Notes: generated by a model from the letters alone, not told the origin. 64,000 nucleotides of DNA from Lewinellaceae bacterium (GCA_020636255.1 JACJYE010000001.1:921501-985500), one strand, 5' to 3'. Shown: positions 17,244 through 26,060, numbered from the stretch's first letter. Program-made: numbers and translations.

Positions 17244-19487
17244 ATGTTCTCCATCTACGGCATCCGGCACCATGGCCCGGGCTCGGCCCGCAGCCTGCTG
17301 CGCGCCCTGCAGGCGCAGCGGCCCGACGCTATCCTCATCGAAGCGCCGGCCGATACGGAAAAAGTTTTGGAATATGCAGGACACCCGCGGCTCGTTCCGC
17401 CGGTGGCGGTGCTCGTTTACGACGAAAAAGACCTGAGCCGGGCCTCTTACCTGCCCTTCGCCGAATTCTCACCGGAATGGCAGGCCATCCAATACGGCCT
17501 GAAGGAAAGCCTGCCCATTATTTTTATGGACCTGCCGATGAGCATGCAGTTCCAGCTGGAGGCAGAAAAGGCCGGCCAGTTGGAGATACCCCTCCCTGAT
17601 TCGGAGCAGGAGCCCCCGCTCATCCGCGACCCGATGGGGTATATTGCGGAGCTGGCGGGGTATACCGACAGCGAGCGCTGGTGGGAAGCCACTTTCGAAC
17701 AAACAGATAACGAAGCTGACATCTTTCAGGCCATTATCAGCCTGAATGTGGCGCTGCGCGAGGAACCCGGCCGTCAGGAGCCCCCGCTCAACCGCCTGCG
17801 GGAGGCGCACATGCGCAAAGCGCTGCGCAAGGCCCTCAAAGACGGCTTCAAAAAGCTTGCCGTAGTGTGCGGCGCCTGGCATGCCCCCGCCCTGCACTAC
17901 CTGGATCGCTATCCGCCCGCATCGGATAACGCTCTGCTGAAAGGGTTGAAAAAGAGTAAAACCAAAGCCACCTGGATACCCTGGTCGCACCAGCGGCTGG
18001 CCTTTCAGAGCGGCTACCGCGCCGGTGTGGTCTCTCCGGCCTGGTATGCGCTGCTGTTCGGGCGGCGCGAAGAAGCGGTGCTGTGGTGGATGTCGCGCGT
18101 AGCTCAGCTGCTCCGGCAGGAAGGCATAGCTGCTTCGGCAGCCCATGCGGTAGAAGCGGCGCGGCTGGCCCACACGCTGGCGGCCCTGCGCCAGCAGCCG
18201 GTAGCTGGTATCGAGGAAATGAAGGAGGCGGTTCTGGCCGTTTTTTGCGAAGGGCAGGAAGCGCCTTTGAAAACGATAGAAAGCCGCCTCATCATAGGTG
18301 AAGAAGTCGGGGAAGTGCCGCCGGATATTCCTCAGATCCCCTTACAGCAGGACCTGGAGGCCCGCATCCGCGCTACCCGGCTGACAAAAGCGTACCAGTC
18401 GGCCAGCCCGGAAGACAAAGTGCTGGACCTGCGCAAGGCCGGCCATCTGGAGGCCAGCCACCTCCTGCACCAGCTCAGCTTGCTGGGCATCCCGTGGGGC
18501 GTGCTGCAGGAAGCGCCCGAAGGGCGCCTCGGCAATTTTAGCGAAACCTGGCGGCTGCACTGGCAGCCGGAGTATATCATCCGGCTCATCGAGGCGGGCA
18601 TGTGGGGCAATACGGTGTATGCCGCAGCCTCTCACTATGCCAGAAAACGCGCCGGCGAAACCGAAAAGCTTTCCGAGCTGGTAACCATTGTGAGAAGTGC
18701 TTTGCTGGCGGGTATCACCGAAGCCTTTGCCAGCCTGATCGGGCGCCTGGAAGATGCCGCTGCCCGCACCCGCGATGTCTATCACCTGCTGGAAGCTCTG
18801 CCCGTGCTGGCCGATATCGCCCGCTATGGCGATACCCGGCAGACCGATGTACAGGCGGTGGAGGCATTGCTCAACCACATCGTGCCCCGCATTGCTATCG
18901 GGCTACCCGGGGCTGTGATGAACATCGAAGAGGAGGCCGCCCGCGAGTGGTTCCCGCTTTTCCTTCAGGGCAACCGGGCAGTCAGCCTGCTTGGCCAGGC
19001 TGCACATTTTTCATACTGGAACCGCGCTCTGGGCGATATCGCCGGCGCGGCTTTCGCCAACCCTTTGCTCAGTGGGCTGTGCTGCCGCATGTTGTTTGAC
19101 AGGTCCCTGCTCAGCGCGCCCGACACCGCCGCCCGGATGCGGCAGGCACTTTCACTAAACGAAGAAGCGGAACAGGGGGCCTGGTGGCTGGAAGGCTTCC
19201 TCTACGGCAGCGGCCTGCTGCTCATCCACACGCCCGAGCTATGGCCAGTGCTGGACGAGTGGGTCGCCGAGATACCCGAGGCCCGCTTTCCTGAGGTATT
19301 GCCTCTGTTGCGCCGCGCTTTTGCCGGCTTCACCGGCCCGGAACGGGAGAAAATGTTCGCCCTGGCGAGATCGGGGGTGGCCGCCGGCGAAACCGCAACA
19401 CCTGATGTGGCGTCGGCTTTCGGCCAGAAACGCGCGAAAACAGTATTACCCACCCTTAGGATGCTGCTGGGCCTGGAGGAGGATTGA
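17244..19487 (+). CDS. DUF5682 family protein
   Basis: A 747-residue protein with the family opening SIYGIRHHGPGSARSLLRAL and DAILIEAPADTEKVL. The GIRHHGPGS and ILIE motifs, with a later VVCGAWHAPAL, resemble the GxxH / E / H arrangement of TraB/Tiki-like hydrolase folds; that link is my inference. The C-terminal two thirds are helical and resemble the helical DUF5691 protein in style. Start at 17244 (MFSIYGI) fits relatives; an earlier ATG at 17142 lies in the palindromic repeat and is rejected. Functionally it belongs with the preceding ATPase and DUF5691 genes; the system has no settled role. Confidence 0.8.
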   Translation: MFSIYGIRHHGPGSARSLLRALQAQRPDAILIEAPADTEKVLEYAGHPRLVPPVAVLVYDEKDLSRASYLPFAEFSPEWQAIQYGLKESLPIIFMDLPMSMQFQLEAEKAGQLEIPLPDSEQEPPLIRDPMGYIAELAGYTDSERWWEATFEQTDNEADIFQAIISLNVALREEPGRQEPPLNRLREAHMRKALRKALKDGFKKLAVVCGAWHAPALHYLDRYPPASDNALLKGLKKSKTKATWIPWSHQRLAFQSGYRAGVVSPAWYALLFGRREEAVLWWMSRVAQLLRQEGIAASAAHAVEAARLAHTLAALRQQPVAGIEEMKEAVLAVFCEGQEAPLKTIESRLIIGEEVGEVPPDIPQIPLQQDLEARIRATRLTKAYQSASPEDKVLDLRKAGHLEASHLLHQLSLLGIPWGVLQEAPEGRLGNFSETWRLHWQPEYIIRLIEAGMWGNTVYAAASHYARKRAGETEKLSELVTIVRSALLAGITEAFASLIGRLEDAAARTRDVYHLLEALPVLADIARYGDTRQTDVQAVEALLNHIVPRIAIGLPGAVMNIEEEAAREWFPLFLQGNRAVSLLGQAAHFSYWNRALGDIAGAAFANPLLSGLCCRMLFDRSLLSAPDTAARMRQALSLNEEAEQGAWWLEGFLYGSGLLLIHTPELWPVLDEWVAEIPEARFPEVLPLLRRAFAGFTGPEREKMFALARSGVAAGETATPDVASAFGQKRAKTVLPTLRMLLGLEED

Positions 19488-19527
19488 AGGCGGACACCGT
19501 AAGGGGAACTGGAAGTTTAAAACAAAA

Positions 19528-19547
19528 AAATACACTCTGCTGTATTT
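19528..19547. promoter_or_regulatory. candidate operator upstream of umuDC
   Basis: Perfect 7-bp inverted repeat AAATACA-ctctgc-TGTATTT, 20 bp overall, 56 bp upstream of umuD in an AT-rich stretch. A palindrome of this size in this place could be the damage-response operator, but I know of no matching consensus for this group. Confidence 0.35.
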
Positions 19548-19602
19548 TGTAACATTTTGTTTTATATTGAGCGCGCATACTATGTGAAACTAACCCAATA
19601 CC

Positions 19603-20061
19603 ATGAACACAGAACAAGGTTCCAATGGCGGGGGGACGATTGTGCCGGTCATTCCAATGAGCGTGCTGGATGTAGAGCTGCCTTTGTACCTCTCGGTGCT
19701 GGCTGGCTTCCCATCACCTGCCGACGACTACCTGGAAGAGCGGCTGTCCCTGGATAAGTATCTGATCAAACACCCGGACAGCACCTTTTTTGTGAAGGTC
19801 GAGGGCCTGAGCATGGTCGGCGCGGGCATCTATCCGGATGATATTCTGATCGTCGACAGGTCGCTGGAGGCAAAACCCGGCGATGTGATCGTTGCGGTGC
19901 TGGATGGGGAATTTACGGTGAAACGGCTGGTGAAGAAGAGCGGGCGATATGCCCTCCAGCCGGAAAACCCGGATTACAAGCTGATCCCGCTCGATGAGAA
20001 CGCTGTATTTACGGTATGGGGCGTGGTCACGAACGTCATCCACAAACCCTATGAATTATGA
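19603..20061 (+). CDS. umuD: UmuD-like self-cleaving polymerase V subunit
   Basis: S24-family protein that after self-cleavage joins UmuC to form the translesion polymerase V. The 152 residues hold the likely cleavage site Ala-Gly at 34-35 followed by FPSPADDY, the catalytic Ser70 in VEGLSMVGAGIYPDD, and the catalytic Lys107 in GEFTVKRL. These are the canonical spacings. Its last four bases overlap the umuC start (ATGA), so the two are translationally coupled. Confidence 0.95.
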   Translation: MNTEQGSNGGGTIVPVIPMSVLDVELPLYLSVLAGFPSPADDYLEERLSLDKYLIKHPDSTFFVKVEGLSMVGAGIYPDDILIVDRSLEAKPGDVIVAVLDGEFTVKRLVKKSGRYALQPENPDYKLIPLDENAVFTVWGVVTNVIHKPYEL

Positions 20062-21350
20062 CCGGGGCCGGGGCTGTATACTATGCTTTGGCCGATGCGA
20101 ACAACTTTTACGCCTCCTGCGAGCGGTCTTTTAACCCGGCGCTCTGGTCTGTTCCGGTCATCGTTCTGTCGAATAATGACGGTTGTGTCATTGCCCGGAG
20201 CAACGAGGCCAAGGCTTTAGGCATCGGTATGGGCACGCCCTACTGGGAAGTCAGGGAAGTGATCCGGAAGAACCAGGTCAGGGTGTATTCCTCCAATTAC
20301 CAGCTCTATGGCGATATGAGCGAGCGGCTTATGAACATCCTGCAGGCGCACTGTGCCGATATGGAAGTATACAGCATCGACGAGGCCTTCCTCAAGTTGC
20401 AGCCCTTTCACGGGAGTGAAGCGCAGTTGATGGTTGACATGGTAAAGCTGCGGGAAACCGTCATGCGGTCTACCGGCATCCCGGTATCGATCGGGCTCGC
20501 GCCTACCAAGACCCTGGCCAAGCTCGCCAACCACCTGGCCAAGAAAGAAGGTATACAGGGCGTATATTTCCTCTCGCCCGGCGCGGAAGTATTGGCAGGC
20601 ATTCCGGTTGAAAAGGTTTGGGGGGTAGCGGGCGGTTATAAGAAACGGCTGGCCAAAATAGGTGTGGAAACGGCCCTGCAGCTCAGCCGTGTTCCGAAAG
20701 AATGGATGCAGCAGGAGTTCGGCGTCGTGGGGGTGCGGCTGTTGAAGGAGTTGCAGGGCTTTCCCGCGCTCGGCCTCGAACCTCCTGTGACGGCACGAAA
20801 AAACGTCATGGTCTCGCGCTCCTTCCGCAAAGACGTGTACGCCCTGCCGGAGCTCATCGAAGCCGTATCGGTGTATGCCACCAGGCTGGGGGAAAAGCTG
20901 CGCCGGTACAACCAGGCCGCGGGCCAGATCACCGTATTCCTGATGGCCAACCCCTTCCGAAACCTGAGGCCCGACGGCCGCGGCTATTTTTCCCGGACCA
21001 TCGAGCTACCTCTGGCCACTTCCCACACCAATGAGCTGATCACCTGGGCAAGCAGGGCCGTGCAGTTCCTGTTCGAGGCCGGCACCAATTACAAAAAGGC
21101 CGGAATACTGGCCGAGCGGCTACGGCCCGACAATGCCATACAGGGTAATCTGTTCGTTCCGGGCCAGGGCCGGGAAAAGCTACAGGCCCTCATGCAGGCC
21201 TGCGACGAGCTGAACAGGCGCATGGGCAGCAATACGGTGTACTTTGCAAGCTGCGGCCACGTTCAAAAACAGGCCTGGGCCCGCCGGGAACAATGGGCGT
21301 CGCCTCGTTATACGACGAGGTGGGAGGAGATATTGGTTGTTGGGGTGTGA
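20058..21350 (+). CDS. umuC: UmuC-like DNA polymerase V catalytic subunit
   Basis: Y-family DNA polymerase for translesion synthesis. The 430 residues have the palm motifs YALADANNFYASCERSF (about 9-25, first catalytic Asp) and YSIDEAFL (about 105-112, Asp-Glu pair), the NDGCVIARSNEAK finger segment, a helix-hairpin-helix region (EKVWGVAGGYKKRLAKIGVETALQL), and a little-finger domain. The C-terminal NTVYFASCG is the usual UmuC end. A 130-bp copy of a piece of comM begins exactly at the last base of the umuC stop codon. Confidence 0.96.
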   Translation: MTGAGAVYYALADANNFYASCERSFNPALWSVPVIVLSNNDGCVIARSNEAKALGIGMGTPYWEVREVIRKNQVRVYSSNYQLYGDMSERLMNILQAHCADMEVYSIDEAFLKLQPFHGSEAQLMVDMVKLRETVMRSTGIPVSIGLAPTKTLAKLANHLAKKEGIQGVYFLSPGAEVLAGIPVEKVWGVAGGYKKRLAKIGVETALQLSRVPKEWMQQEFGVVGVRLLKELQGFPALGLEPPVTARKNVMVSRSFRKDVYALPELIEAVSVYATRLGEKLRRYNQAAGQITVFLMANPFRNLRPDGRGYFSRTIELPLATSHTNELITWASRAVQFLFEAGTNYKKAGILAERLRPDNAIQGNLFVPGQGREKLQALMQACDELNRRMGSNTVYFASCGHVQKQAWARREQWASPRYTTRWEEILVVGV

Positions 21351-21479
21351 AGCGCGGGCCGACAGCTGCAGCTTCTCCATAGCCTTTTTAATGAGGATCA
21401 TGCCCGCCTGGCTGGCCTGGCAGACTTCGCGCACCATGCGGCTGGGCATCTGGGCGTTGGCGAAGATGTCAGGCAGGCC
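21350..21479. repeat. 130-bp duplicated fragment of comM (left copy)
   Basis: Identical over 130 bp to 22497-22626, which lies inside comM and encodes its residues around ANAQMPSRMVREVCQASQAG to LSARA. Here it is a dead fragment directly behind umuC. The two copies bracket the toxin-antitoxin cassette as direct repeats. Confidence 0.95.
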
Positions 21480-21514
21480 ACTTGGCCTGTAATCTTACGG
21501 ATGTTGGCGCTTAC

Positions 21515-21886
21515 TTATTTTTGAATTATCATACTGGCCCGAGTCGCCAAAATTTCCAATTGTTCCAATTCCTTTTTCAGGGTGGAAATGCGTGCCAATA
21601 GTTCCTTTTCATTGATCGGATGATCTGTTGCTTTTACCAAAACTGGCGCGCCCAGAATAACTTCTAACTTCCCAATCGATTTCAAAGTGAAGTTGTGCGT
21701 GCCTGACAACCACTTACTGATTTCCGATGGTGATTTCCCCAGCGCTTCGGCCAATTCATTTTGCTTCATCCCTTTTGCTTCCATCAATTCCTGAATGCGT
21801 TTGGAAATGTCAATAGCCATTTTGATGAAAGCTTCATTTTCAGGCTTGACGGTTTTGATAGCTTCTTCAAATATTTTACTTGGCAT
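21515..21886 (-). CDS. HTH (Xre-type) antitoxin
   Basis: A 123-residue DNA-binding protein, probably the antitoxin and autoregulator of a toxin-antitoxin pair. The helix-turn-helix is QNELAEALGKSPSEISKWLSGTHNFTLKSIGKLEVILG (about residues 47-84); a leucine-rich coiled coil (ELLARISTLKKELEQLEIL) closes the protein. It lies 39 bp downstream of the toxin remnant on the same strand. The region is clearly more AT-rich than its neighbours, suggesting recent acquisition. Confidence 0.85.
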   Translation of the reverse strand: MPSKIFEEAIKTVKPENEAFIKMAIDISKRIQELMEAKGMKQNELAEALGKSPSEISKWLSGTHNFTLKSIGKLEVILGAPVLVKATDHPINEKELLARISTLKKELEQLEILATRASMIIQK

Positions 21887-21925
21887 ATGCTTCCATTTTT
21901 AAAAAAAATATTTCATAGTCGCCCT

Positions 21926-22267
21926 TTAGCTCTTGCCCTTCCACCCACAATTCCTTGTTGACAAACTTTTTGTTACGGCCTCACTTATTTTGTTAGCCAA
22001 ACGGAACTTTGGCAGCAAATCTGGACTGTCCTGGACTTTTTGGCTCGTTTTGCCCCCTCCGTTTAGAAGGATCACAATATTTTCATTGATTCGAATGCAA
22101 TAAAGGCCATAGAATTCTTCTCGAAACTCGGGCAAATCTTTATATTCCTGAATGAACCTTTCTATTTCATTTAAATCCGAATCTTCCACTCGAACTGAGT
22201 AATAAGTTACTCTATAGAAGCTATGCAGCTCTTCAATTTGAGCAATTGTTTTTATTTGGATAAACTT
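21926..22267 (-). pseudogene. toxin remnant of a type II toxin-antitoxin pair
   Basis: The open frame continues upstream from a GTG at 22189 to about 22267 without any ATG; the extended peptide reads IAQIEELHSFYRVTYYSVRV then EDSDLNEIERFIQEYKDLPEF, followed by YGLYCIRINENIVILLNGGGKT. In toxins of this kind the two conserved blocks are normally separated by some 40-50 residues; here they are joined after REEF, so an internal deletion seems likely. With the missing start codon this points to an inactive gene. The order toxin then antitoxin is typical of HigBA-like pairs. Confidence 0.6.
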
Positions 22268-22371
22268 TTAAATGAATAAAAGGGGCGATTGGTTCTATTT
22301 GTTCATTTTAAGGTGCATTTTAAACACCTCAAATCTAACTCCTACGCTGCCGCTGGGCTCCCTGCCCGCTA

Positions 22372-23925
22372 CTACCCCGCCCACCCCTCTCTGTCTAACG
22401 ACCTAAAGTGTATAGCCTCCGCGAGGTCCTCGATCCTGATCTCCGCACTCCCCCCCAGGTCGGCTGCTGTGCGCGCCACCTTCAGGATGCGGTCGTAAGC
22501 GCGGGCCGACAGCTGCAGCTTCTCCATAGCCTTTTTAATGAGGATCATGCCCGCCTGGCTGGCCTGGCAGACTTCGCGCACCATGCGGCTGGGCATCTGG
22601 GCGTTGGCGAAGATGTCAGGCAGGCCTTTGAAGCGCTCTGCCTGGAGCGCTCTGGCGCGTTGCACCCGCTCGGCGATGTCTTTGCTGGATTCGGCGGGCA
22701 GGGCGGTGTTGGATATCTCGTCGATGGATACCGGCGTCACCTCCACATGCAGGTCGATGCGGTCGAGCAGAGGGCCGCTGATCTTGTTGAGGTAGCGCTG
22801 GATGACGCCGGGGCCGCAGACGCATTCCTTTTCTGGGTGGTTGTAGTAACCGCAGGGGCAGGGGTTCATCGAGGCGATGAGCATGAAGTTGGCGGGGTAG
22901 TCGACCGACAGGCGGGCGCGGGAGATGGTGACCCGCCGCTCTTCCATAGGCTGGCGCAGCACTTCCAGCACCGTGCGTTTGAACTCGGGCAGTTCATCGA
23001 GGAAAAGCACGCCGTTGTGAGCCAGAGAGATCTCGCCCGGCATGGGGTTGGAGCCGCCGCCTACCAGCGCTACGTCGCTGATGGTGTGGTGCGGCGCGCG
23101 GAAAGGGCGGGTGGAGATAAGGGCCGATTCCGCCGGCAGGGTGCCGGCCACGGAGTGTATCTTTGTCGTTTCCAGCGCTTCGTGCAGGTTGAGCGGTGGC
23201 AGGATGGTAGGCAGGCGCCGCGCCAGCATCGTTTTGCCGGCGCCGGGCGGGCCGATGAGGATGGCGTTGTGGCCGCCGGCAGCAGCGATCTCCAGGGCGC
23301 GCTTGATATTCTGCTGGCCCTTTACGTCGGAGAAGTCCACATCGTAGGCGCTTTGGGATTCAAAGAATTCTTCCCGCGTGAGCACCATCTTGGGCTCGAT
23401 CTTCAGCTTGCCTTCGATAAAATCGACCGCTTCGCGCAGGGTGCTGACGCCAAAAACGTCGAGCTCGTTGACGATGGCCGCCTCGCGGGCGTTCTGTTTG
23501 GGCAGGATAAACCCTTTCATGCCTTCTTTTCGGGCGCGGATGGCGATGGGCAGGGCTCCTTTTATAGGCCTCAGGCTGCCGTCGAGGGCGAGCTCACCCA
23601 TGATGAGGTACTTGTCCAGCTCGCCGTTTTCCATCTGGCCGGTAGCGGCCAGGCAGGCCATGGCTATCGGCAGGTCGTAAGCGGAGCCTTCCTTACGGAT
23701 ATCCGCGGGCGCCAGGTTGACCACCGTTTTGACCCGCATCAAACGCAGGCCTATGTTCTGTATGGCGGCTTCTATGCGTTGAAAGCCCTCCCGGACGGCG
23801 TTGTCGGGCAGGCCTACAAGATGGTAAAAGTTGCCTTGTGTGACCGCCCCTCCGGTGTTCACCTCTACGGCGATCGTGCGGGCATCGACCCCGTGAACAG
23901 CGCCGGCAAAGGTGTTGATCAGCAT
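22372..23925 (-). CDS. comM: ComM/YifB-family Mg-chelatase-like ATPase
   Basis: A hexameric helicase-like AAA+ protein linked to branch migration during natural transformation. The 517 residues contain an N-terminal Lon-protease-like domain (about 20-165), Walker A LIGPPGAGKTML (about 222-233), Walker B HNGVLFLDELPEF (about 298-310), a zinc-finger-like CPCGYYNHPEKECVCG cluster, the sensor region, and the C-terminal chelatase lid. It is intact; a 130-bp piece of it is duplicated 1.1 kb downstream, on the far side of the toxin-antitoxin cassette. Confidence 0.95.
   Translation of the reverse strand: MLINTFAGAVHGVDARTIAVEVNTGGAVTQGNFYHLVGLPDNAVREGFQRIEAAIQNIGLRLMRVKTVVNLAPADIRKEGSAYDLPIAMACLAATGQMENGELDKYLIMGELALDGSLRPIKGALPIAIRARKEGMKGFILPKQNAREAAIVNELDVFGVSTLREAVDFIEGKLKIEPKMVLTREEFFESQSAYDVDFSDVKGQQNIKRALEIAAAGGHNAILIGPPGAGKTMLARRLPTILPPLNLHEALETTKIHSVAGTLPAESALISTRPFRAPHHTISDVALVGGGSNPMPGEISLAHNGVLFLDELPEFKRTVLEVLRQPMEERRVTISRARLSVDYPANFMLIASMNPCPCGYYNHPEKECVCGPGVIQRYLNKISGPLLDRIDLHVEVTPVSIDEISNTALPAESSKDIAERVQRARALQAERFKGLPDIFANAQMPSRMVREVCQASQAGMILIKKAMEKLQLSARAYDRILKVARTAADLGGSAEIRIEDLAEAIHFRSLDREGWAG
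22497..22626. repeat. 130-bp duplicated fragment (copy inside comM)
   Basis: Source copy of the direct repeat at 21350-21479; identical over its full length and in frame within comM. Confidence 0.95.
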
Positions 23926-24060
23926 CGCATCTGCTTTTCAGGGTTGGGTAATCCTTGCATTTAGTCGTGTTCAAAAAATCGACGAACTTATTTTTTGATT
24001 GCTACTTGACATTTCGGTTGCAGATTTAAAAGTAGGAAATAAATCTGCATACCGGGGCAG

Positions 24061-24090
24061 GATTACTCAAGATTACCCAAGATTACCCAT
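24061..24090. repeat. 10-bp tandem repeat, three copies
   Basis: GATTACTCAA, GATTACCCAA, GATTACCCAT in direct succession. Short tandem repeat in a non-coding stretch. Confidence 0.85.
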
Positions 24091-24193
24091 TAGGGGGGGA
24101 TACTGTGGATACTATAGATTGTGGGTGGCAGGCAACCCAAAGGCTTTTTAGAACATGCTTAGAAGTATGCTCTGAGGCATTCCTGGAAAATAT

Positions 24194-24287
24194 TAAACCG
24201 CAAACGCAGAGAACGCAGCGTTTTTCGCAGGAAAGTCCGCGATTCACTTGATCATCCTTTGCGTCTTTCTCTGCGTTTGCGGTTAAG
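24194..24287. repeat. inverted repeat of the 'cgcagagaa' type
   Basis: Left arm with AACCGCAAACGCAGAGAA near 24197 and right arm TTCTCTGCGTTTGCGGTT near 24284 are perfect inverted copies of about 18 bp. Such sequences recur between genes in many environmental genomes; the origin is unclear. Confidence 0.8.
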
Positions 24288-24330
24288 CGGTTGTTTGGAG
24301 GCCCCAGAAAAGGTGGGTAGGGGCTATCTA

Positions 24331-25497
24331 TCAGCGGCGGGCCACTACCACTTTCTGCGTCACCTGCTGGCCCTGGCTGATCACGGCCAGGTAGTAGATG
24401 CCTTCCTGTAGTTGGGCTGCGTCGACCGTTATGGATTGCGGGCCGGCCTGTTGGGGGCCTTCTTTCACGGCTTTCAGGAGGTTGCCTTCCTTATCGCGCA
24501 ACTCGATGCGGACGTCGCCGGCCTTTTCCAGGGTATATTGCAGCGTCATCTCGCTGTTTGCCGGGTTGGGGAACACCGTGGTTTTGCTGATCACGGGTTG
24601 GGCTGCCGGCGCTTCGGCAGCATTGGGGTCGAGCAGCAGGAAGCGCCCTTTGTGCATGCCGGGGCGGCCGGGCAGCCCGTGGTGTGGGCCTCTGGGGCCG
24701 CGATGCCATTGATGGCCCTCTTTTGCTTTCCCTTCACCAGGCTTGGGTTCGGGGCGGTATTTCTGGGTGATGGCCTGCATATCCTGATGCCATTTTTCCT
24801 GTTGCGGCTTTATCTCCTGCATCAGTGCGTCGATATCGGTATCGTATTTTTCCGCCAGGCCCTTGAGGGTTTCCATATCTGCTTTATGGCTTTCCCGCAG
24901 CTGCTGGAAATCTTCCGGCTTTTTGTCCTCATTTTGCTTCAGCGCGCGTTTTTCCTGGCGCATTTCGGCGAAGCTGCTGCGCAATGCTGCGATCTGCGCT
25001 TTGTCTTCCGGGCTCAGCTTCTTTTCCAGTTCTGCCCTTTGGGCCCGCATTACGGGGGCGATATTCTCATCGCGGTAGGCCTTCATCTCGGCCCTCATCT
25101 GGGCGCCTTCTTCTTTCCCAAGCCTGGGAGGGCGGGGCTGGTGGCGCCGTTCCTGCCACAATTGGTGCAACTGGGCCTCCTGTTCGTCGGTAAGGATCTT
25201 ATCCAGCCCGGCCTTGTGTTCGTCCATCAGCTTTTTGAAAGCTTCGTGGCGGGCTTCCTGGCTATCAAATTCCTGATCCTTGAGCGCTTCGCGTTGCTCA
25301 TCGAGGGTAGCTTTCAGCACTTGAAGCTGTGCCTGTTGTTCCTGCGTGAGCTGGAGCTCGCCCTGAAGCTCCTCCAGGCCGAAGCCGGGGCGCGGGGGAT
25401 GTGGATGGCCCGGCCTGCCCTGTGCGCCTAGGGTTAGGGAGAGGAAGAGCAGTGCGCCCGTGAAGAGGGCGGAGATGATTTGCTGGTATACTTTCAT
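24331..25497 (-). CDS. Spy/CpxP-like secreted protein with T9SS sorting tail
   Basis: Exported 388-residue protein. Start at 25497 gives a signal peptide (MKVYQQIISALFTGALLFLSLTLGAQG). Two helical LTxEQ-type regions follow (QGELQLTQEQQAQLQVLKATL and HKAGLDKILTDEQEAQLHQLWQERR; then KLSPEDKAQIAALRSSF), resembling Spy/CpxP periplasmic chaperones. A His/Gly/Pro-rich linker (HQWHRGPRGPHHGLPGRPGMHKG) may bind metal. The last 80 residues are a type A T9SS sorting domain (VFPNPANSEMTLQYTLEKAGDVRIEL ... GIYYLAVISQGQQVTQKVVVARR), so the protein probably ends up on the cell surface. It is the last gene of the sigma/anti-sigma/Spy operon. Confidence 0.85.
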   Translation of the reverse strand: MKVYQQIISALFTGALLFLSLTLGAQGRPGHPHPPRPGFGLEELQGELQLTQEQQAQLQVLKATLDEQREALKDQEFDSQEARHEAFKKLMDEHKAGLDKILTDEQEAQLHQLWQERRHQPRPPRLGKEEGAQMRAEMKAYRDENIAPVMRAQRAELEKKLSPEDKAQIAALRSSFAEMRQEKRALKQNEDKKPEDFQQLRESHKADMETLKGLAEKYDTDIDALMQEIKPQQEKWHQDMQAITQKYRPEPKPGEGKAKEGHQWHRGPRGPHHGLPGRPGMHKGRFLLLDPNAAEAPAAQPVISKTTVFPNPANSEMTLQYTLEKAGDVRIELRDKEGNLLKAVKEGPQQAGPQSITVDAAQLQEGIYYLAVISQGQQVTQKVVVARR

Positions 25498-25630
25498 GGT
25501 ACAGTGGTTTAAGTGCAACGGCCGGTGCATCGGGCCCGGTTGGTTGGCACGGGTTATTTCCTGAATGATTTGGATTGTTTTACCGCCGAAGGTTTAATCG
25601 CCGGAGCGGTTTTTTGTCTCTTTGACCCCT

Positions 25631-26047
25631 CTACTGCGCTTTTTTTTCCCGGGGGTGGTATTTTTTTTCACCTTTTTTTCCGGGGTGCTTCTTAAAGTCG
25701 CGGAAGCGCCGGGAGAAGCGTTCGAGCCGCTCTACCTGTTCGGGCGTAAGCATGGGCTTGACCTCTGCGTGCATGGAGTCGATCAGGGCTTTCTGTTGGA
25801 GGCGGCTTTCCCGGTTCTTGGCGGCTATCTGGCCGGCGTAGTGCGCTACGATGGGGGACAGCTGCTCACGTTGTTCATCGGTAGGTTCGATGATCCGGAA
25901 GAAATTATTCTCAAAGCCTTCGGAAAAGCGCATCTGGGCTACCCGCTGTATCCTTTTCACGGCCATGGCGCGGTGGGTGTAAAAACCGGCCCCGAACCCC
26001 ACTGCCAGCAACAGGACAGCAGCTATGACGATTTGATATGTTTTCAT
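25631..26047 (-). CDS. periplasmic Spy-like protein
   Basis: A 138-residue protein with an N-terminal membrane anchor or signal (YQIVIAAVLLLAVGFGAGFY) and a helical periplasmic part containing TDEQREQLSPIVAHYAGQ and LTPEQVERLERFSRRF, the LTxxQ-like pattern of Spy/CpxP chaperones and heavy-metal-sensor periplasmic proteins. The tail is strongly basic (KKHPGKKGEKKYHPREKK). An alternative start at 26068 overlaps the anti-sigma stop. The gene sits directly behind the anti-sigma gene and is presumably part of the regulon. Confidence 0.8.
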   Translation of the reverse strand: MKTYQIVIAAVLLLAVGFGAGFYTHRAMAVKRIQRVAQMRFSEGFENNFFRIIEPTDEQREQLSPIVAHYAGQIAAKNRESRLQQKALIDSMHAEVKPMLTPEQVERLERFSRRFRDFKKHPGKKGEKKYHPREKKAQ

Positions 26048-26060
26048 ACTCGATGGTGCT

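Larger units (their letters stand above)
23926..24330. other. intergenic region with repeats
   Basis: About 400 bp between comM and the T9SS-tagged Spy-like gene. It contains a 10-bp tandem repeat (24061-24090) and a larger inverted repeat (24194-24287), described separately. No gene seen. Confidence 0.6.

Noticed and set aside
22408..23964. 518-codon plus-strand frame opposite comM
   Set aside because: No domain recognisable; the minus strand encodes the complete ComM ATPase.
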